Source: an uncultured Oscillospiraceae bacterium
GTDB taxonomy: Bacteria; Bacillota_A; Clostridia; Oscillospirales; Oscillospiraceae
Length of the DNA stretch: 6,991 nucleotides
Direction: 5' to 3'
Assembly (NCBI GenBank): GCA_944387745.1
Contig: CALXGD010000049.1
Coordinates: forward strand, 1 to 6,991
The position numbers and the translations under genes were made by a program. Shown here one piece after another: positions 4,424 through 6,991 of this stretch. The notes below the pieces were generated by a model. The model ran no database searches, was not told the origin of the DNA, and was given only the letters and a program-made list of their open reading frames with translations. Numbering within the stretch: position 1 is the first letter of the stretch; every line of letters starts with the position of its first letter.

Positions 4424-5740
4424 CTACTTCTTCTCCTTCCCGGAGAAGAACAGAATAAAGACCACGGCACACATGGCCATAAGATAGCAGTAGAACATAT
4501 AGGGCACGATGGCCGGGGCGGCCACCCCGGTGCCCGCGGAGGCGTACAGCAGTTGGGCGCCGTAGGGGAGAATTCCCTGCATCACCGAGGCAAAAATGTC
4601 CAGCAGGGAGGCGGACCGCCGGGGATCGATGCCGTACTCGGTGCTGACCTCCTTTGCGATAGAACCGGACATAACGATGGCCACTGTGTTGTTGGCGGTG
4701 GCCACGTCTACCGCTGCCACCAGACCGGCAATACCCAGCTGGGCCCCCTTCTTGGACTTCACCCGGCGATGGATGAAGTCAATAATCCACTGGATACCCC
4801 CGTACTCCTTCACCAGGGCCCCGATGCAGGCCACTACGATGGAGATAACGGTAATATCGTACATGGCAGTGATGCCGTCGCCGGTGACGGTAAAGATATC
4901 CGTCCAAGGAAAGGCCCCGGAGGCGATGCCAACCGCCAGGCTCAGGACGGTGCCCAGCATCAGAATGAGGAACACGTTCACCCCTGCGATTGCCCCCACC
5001 AGGACCACCAGGTAGGGCAACACCTTCCAAAAGCTATACGCCCCCACCTCTACCTGACCGGCGCCGCCCCAGGTAAGGGCCAGGAAAATCACCAGAGTCA
5101 AAATGGCCGCTGGGAGGACAATCAGAAAATTCATGCGGAATTTGTCTTTCATCTCACATCCCTGGGTACGGACGGCGGCAATGGTTGTGTCTGAGATCAT
5201 GGACAGGTTGTCCCCAAACATGGCTCCGCACACCACGGCGGCGATACACAGCACCATCTCATAGCCGGTGGCCTCACTCATGGACACGGCAAAGGGGGCC
5301 AGGGCGGACACGGTGCCCACCGAAGTGCCCATGGAGATGGATACGAAACAGGCAATGAGAAACAGGCCACCCACGGCGAACTGGCTGGGCAGATAGTCCA
5401 GGAACAGGTACACGGTGCTGTCCGCCCCGCCGGCGGCGGAGATGGCCCCGGAGAAGGCCCCGGCGGCCAGAAACACCAGACACATGGTCAAAATATTCTC
5501 GTCGGCCACGCCGTTGGCCATAACCTTCAATTTTTCGTTAAAATTCAGCTTTTGGTTCTGGACACAGGCCACTGCCAGGGCAATCAAAAAGACCACGATA
5601 GCCTTGATCTGGTAAAACCCCTGTTCAATGCCCAGGCCGTACTCAAACAACAGTCCGCATCCCAAATACAGCGCTAAAAAAACGCCGATGGGAAGCAGAG
5701 CAGCGAGGTTGCCCGGAATCGGGCGCTGATTCTCTTCCAT
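4424..5740 (-). CDS. nhaC: Na+/H+ antiporter, NhaC family
   Basis: The product is 438 residues, a polytopic membrane protein with about ten or more hydrophobic segments (for example 11-33, 47-60, 84-104, 122-150, 205-223, 236-275, 410-432). The best family evidence is the conserved GDNLS (176-180) followed by ISDTT (182-186), with SMGTSVGT (136-143), ATANNT (347-352) and DPRRSASLLDIFASVMQG (372-389). NhaC proteins expel Na+ in exchange for protons and help with alkaline or sodium stress. Some members exchange organic anions instead, such as MleN (malate/lactate), so the substrate is not proved. The length is close to the usual family size, so the gene looks intact. ATG 5740 has GAGAGGA upstream. 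It is a single-gene unit with a strong promoter (5809-5837) and terminator (4385-4422), divergent from the amidase gene. Confidence 0.9.
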   Translation of the reverse strand: MEENQRPIPGNLAALLPIGVFLALYLGCGLLFEYGLGIEQGFYQIKAIVVFLIALAVACVQNQKLNFNEKLKVMANGVADENILTMCLVFLAAGAFSGAISAAGGADSTVYLFLDYLPSQFAVGGLFLIACFVSISMGTSVGTVSALAPFAVSMSEATGYEMVLCIAAVVCGAMFGDNLSMISDTTIAAVRTQGCEMKDKFRMNFLIVLPAAILTLVIFLALTWGGAGQVEVGAYSFWKVLPYLVVLVGAIAGVNVFLILMLGTVLSLAVGIASGAFPWTDIFTVTGDGITAMYDITVISIVVACIGALVKEYGGIQWIIDFIHRRVKSKKGAQLGIAGLVAAVDVATANNTVAIVMSGSIAKEVSTEYGIDPRRSASLLDIFASVMQGILPYGAQLLYASAGTGVAAPAIVPYMFYCYLMAMCAVVFILFFSGKEKK

Positions 5741-5808
5741 TTCTTACGCTTCCTCTCTTCTCAGCTCGCCGGAGCCCTGTGGTTCAGCTGGCTTCACAGC
5801 TCTTTTAT

Positions 5809-5837
5809 ACTATACGAAAAACTGGCTTTGCTGTCAA
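5809..5837 (-). promoter_or_regulatory. Sigma-70 (SigA) promoter of the antiporter gene
   Basis: On the minus strand a perfect TTGACA (5837-5832) is followed by a 17-base spacer and TATAGT (5814-5809), one mismatch from consensus. Transcription should start near 5802, giving a leader of about 60 bases before ATG 5740. This is the best promoter match in the window and suggests substantial basal expression. Confidence 0.85.
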
Positions 5838-5916
5838 TGCAGGCAGACATTTTGCCCCGCACTTTTCCACTGCCACCCATGATTTAGAACGGCAGTACAA
5901 AAAGCTCCTCCCCTGG

Positions 5917-5945
5917 TTGAACCTTTGGGAGCCCCCCTGCATAAT
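5917..5945 (+). promoter_or_regulatory. Sigma-70-like promoter of the amidase gene
   Basis: TTGAAC (5917-5922) and CATAAT (5940-5945) are separated by 17 bases. Transcription should start near 5952, about 35 bases before the TTG start. A 5-bp GCTCC/GGAGC inverted repeat (5904-5908 with 5928-5932) overlaps the -35 box and spacer and might be an operator, but it is short. Confidence 0.6.
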
Positions 5946-5986
5946 CTGACAGCAGAGACACGGTCCGCTGAAAGGGAGGTATTCTT

Positions 5987-6727
5987 TTGGTGCCCATTGA
6001 GACCCATTTTTTAACTCAAAATGACTGCTATCAAGCGCAGCGCACCATTCTTCCAAAGGGAATTATGGTCCATTCCACTGGAGTGGCTCAGTCCAATCCG
6101 ATGGTCTTTCTGCAAAGCTGGAATCGCCCCGGAGTAGAGGTCTGTGTCCATGCCCTTGTATCAGAAAATCGGATCATTCAAACTCTGCCCTGGGAACATC
6201 GGGGCTGGCACGCTGGAACCGGGACTACTGGCCGGAGCGCCAACAACACCCACATCTCTTTTGAGATTTGCGAGGACAGCTTAGCAGACGCCAGCTATTT
6301 TGAAGCAGTGTACCAGAAGGCCGTAGAATTGACCGCATACCTGTGCGGGCTGTACAACCTGGACCCCCTAGAGGACGGGGTGGTAATCTGCCACAGCGAG
6401 GGATACCAACGGGGCATTGCCAGCAACCACGCCGACGTAATGCACTGGTTTCCAAAGTTTGGGAAATCTATGGACCTCTTCCGGGCGGACGTGGATAAAA
6501 TTTTGAAGGGAGAGGATACCTTGACTCAGGAGCAGTTTAACCAGATGATGGACGTCTATTTGGCGGAGCGCAATGCCAAGCCAGCCAGCCCGTGGGCAGT
6601 CCCATACATCCAGGAGGCTATTGACGCGGGCGTGATGTCCGACGTGGGCGGCTCTATCCAGTCCCCCCAGGGCTTTGTGAGCCGGGAGGAACTGGCCACT
6701 GTGGCAGCGGCTCTGGCGAAAAAGTAA
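5987..6727 (+). CDS. N-acetylmuramoyl-L-alanine amidase (Amidase_2) with SLH-like tail
   Basis: The product is 246 residues and should cut the bond between N-acetylmuramic acid and L-alanine in peptidoglycan. The Amidase_2 fold spans about residues 20-170. His29 (MVHSTG) and His136 (CHSEG) fit the zinc ligands, with His148 or Asp150 in SNHADVMHWF as candidates for the third. GWHAG (73-77) and SFEICED (91-97) are also family-like. Residues about 200-246 (WAVPYIQEAIDAG, then VSREELATVAAAL) look like one degenerate SLH repeat, as seen in some clostridial phage lysins. There is no signal peptide, which fits a phage-type endolysin or a domesticated one. AAAGGGAGG lies 7 bases before the TTG at 5987; the next codon, GTG, is an alternative start. 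No holin or other phage gene is visible in the window. Confidence 0.88.
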   Translation: MVPIETHFLTQNDCYQAQRTILPKGIMVHSTGVAQSNPMVFLQSWNRPGVEVCVHALVSENRIIQTLPWEHRGWHAGTGTTGRSANNTHISFEICEDSLADASYFEAVYQKAVELTAYLCGLYNLDPLEDGVVICHSEGYQRGIASNHADVMHWFPKFGKSMDLFRADVDKILKGEDTLTQEQFNQMMDVYLAERNAKPASPWAVPYIQEAIDAGVMSDVGGSIQSPQGFVSREELATVAAALAKK

Positions 6728-6741
6728 GGCAGATACAAAGG

Positions 6742-6768
6742 CCCGCCCTCAGTAATGGGGGCGGGTTT
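6742..6768 (+). terminator. Intrinsic terminator of the amidase gene
   Basis: CCCGCCCTC (6742-6750) pairs with GGGGGCGGG (6757-6765) with one T-G wobble and an AGTAAT loop, followed by TTT. It begins 14 bases after the TAA stop at 6725-6727. The T-run is short but the stem is very stable. Confidence 0.75.
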
Positions 6769-6851
6769 CGTGTGCAATTTCAAATCTTGACTTTTAATTT
6801 GTTATTGTGAAAATCAATGATTATGACAAATCCGCCAAACCGGTGGGATTC
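6769..6851. other. AT-rich spacer between converging terminators
   Basis: About 80 bases, clearly more AT-rich than the rest of the window. A TTGACT at 6787-6792 has no good -10 partner. No gene or RNA is recognised. Confidence 0.4.
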
Positions 6852-6892
6852 AAAAGGAAAAGCGAGAACCCTTGAATATCAAAGGTTCCCGC
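6852..6892 (-). terminator. Intrinsic terminator of tRNA-Leu
   Basis: On the minus strand GCGGGAACCTTTG (6892-6880) pairs over 13 positions (two G-T wobbles) with CAAGGGTTCTCGC (6874-6862), loop ATATT, then TTTTCCTTTT. It starts two bases after the encoded CCA end of the tRNA, so the tRNA is the last gene of its transcript. Confidence 0.88.
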
Positions 6893-6894
6893 TT

Positions 6895-6981
6895 TGGTGC
6901 GGCTGACGGGAGTCGAACCCGTACGCCCGTCCGGACACAAGCACCTCAAGCTTGCCAGTCTACCAATTCCAGCACAGCCGC
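6895..6981 (-). tRNA. tRNA-Leu (anticodon GAG)
   Basis: The minus strand from 6981 to 6895 folds as a complete 87-base class II tRNA. The acceptor stem GCGGCTG/CAGCCGC is a perfect 7 bp, with discriminator A at 6898 and an encoded CCA at 6897-6895. The anticodon stem is CAAGC/GCTTG with loop TTGAGGT and anticodon GAG at 6947-6945, which reads CUC and CUU leucine codons. A long variable arm (GTCC, GGAC loop, GGGC) fits tRNA-Leu. The T arm is ACGGG TTCGACT CCCGT. Its own promoter lies outside the window, to the right. Confidence 0.96.
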
Positions 6982-6991
6982 AGACAAGCGG

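Noticed and set aside
4082..5194. 370-codon plus-strand open frame antisense to the antiporter
   Set aside because: It spans the direct repeats, the terminator and half of the antiporter gene. The translation is His/Gly/Asp-rich and resembles no family.
6787..6830. TTGACT as a promoter in the AT-rich spacer
   Set aside because: No acceptable -10 hexamer at 16-18 bases, and no gene follows in that direction within the window.
6895..6981. tRNA-Leu 3' end as a prophage attachment site
   Set aside because: The 3' end sequence is not duplicated elsewhere in the window and no integrase is present, so the amidase alone is not enough to call an integrated element here.

Overview
The window looks like a chromosomal segment of a GC-rich gut Clostridia species of the Oscillospiraceae type (relatives of Flavonifractor, Lawsonibacter or Oscillibacter). 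I infer this from the protein families, the GC-rich codon use, strong AGGAGG-type ribosome binding sites, TTG starts, S-layer-homology (SLH) domains and the dense GC-rich hairpin repeats between genes. No single marker here fixes the genus.

Layout from left to right: (1) 1-158, minus strand: the first 52 residues of a lipoprotein that runs off the left edge. (2) About 159-1587: a gene-free stretch of about 1.4 kb packed with palindromic repeats of at least three families. These include two inverted copies of a four-hairpin element of about 140-155 bp (475-631 and 1321-1456), two double-hairpin 'CCCTCATCCG' repeats (947-994 and 1045-1096) and many 'GTAGGG' hairpins. (3) 1588-2466, plus: a radical SAM protein. 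(4) 2467-2686: a convergent intergenic gap with a perfect 26-bp palindrome. (5) 2687-4012, minus: a secreted protein with an Ig/cadherin-like domain and three SLH domains. (6) 4013-4423: a second repeat-bearing gap, with a 35-bp direct repeat and the antiporter's terminator. (7) 4424-5740, minus: an NhaC-family Na+/H+ antiporter with a strong promoter. (8) 5987-6727, plus: an N-acetylmuramoyl-L-alanine amidase (Amidase_2) with a short SLH-like tail. (9) 6895-6981, minus: tRNA-Leu(GAG) with encoded CCA and its own terminator.

The genes do not form an operon. Each appears to be its own transcription unit, as orientation changes, promoters and terminators show. Three of the five encode cell-envelope proteins or enzymes: a lipoprotein, an SLH-anchored surface protein and a wall hydrolase. 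The antiporter serves ion and pH homeostasis, and the substrate of the radical SAM enzyme is unknown. The most unusual content is the structured repeats, whose copies keep their hairpins while the stem sequences change.
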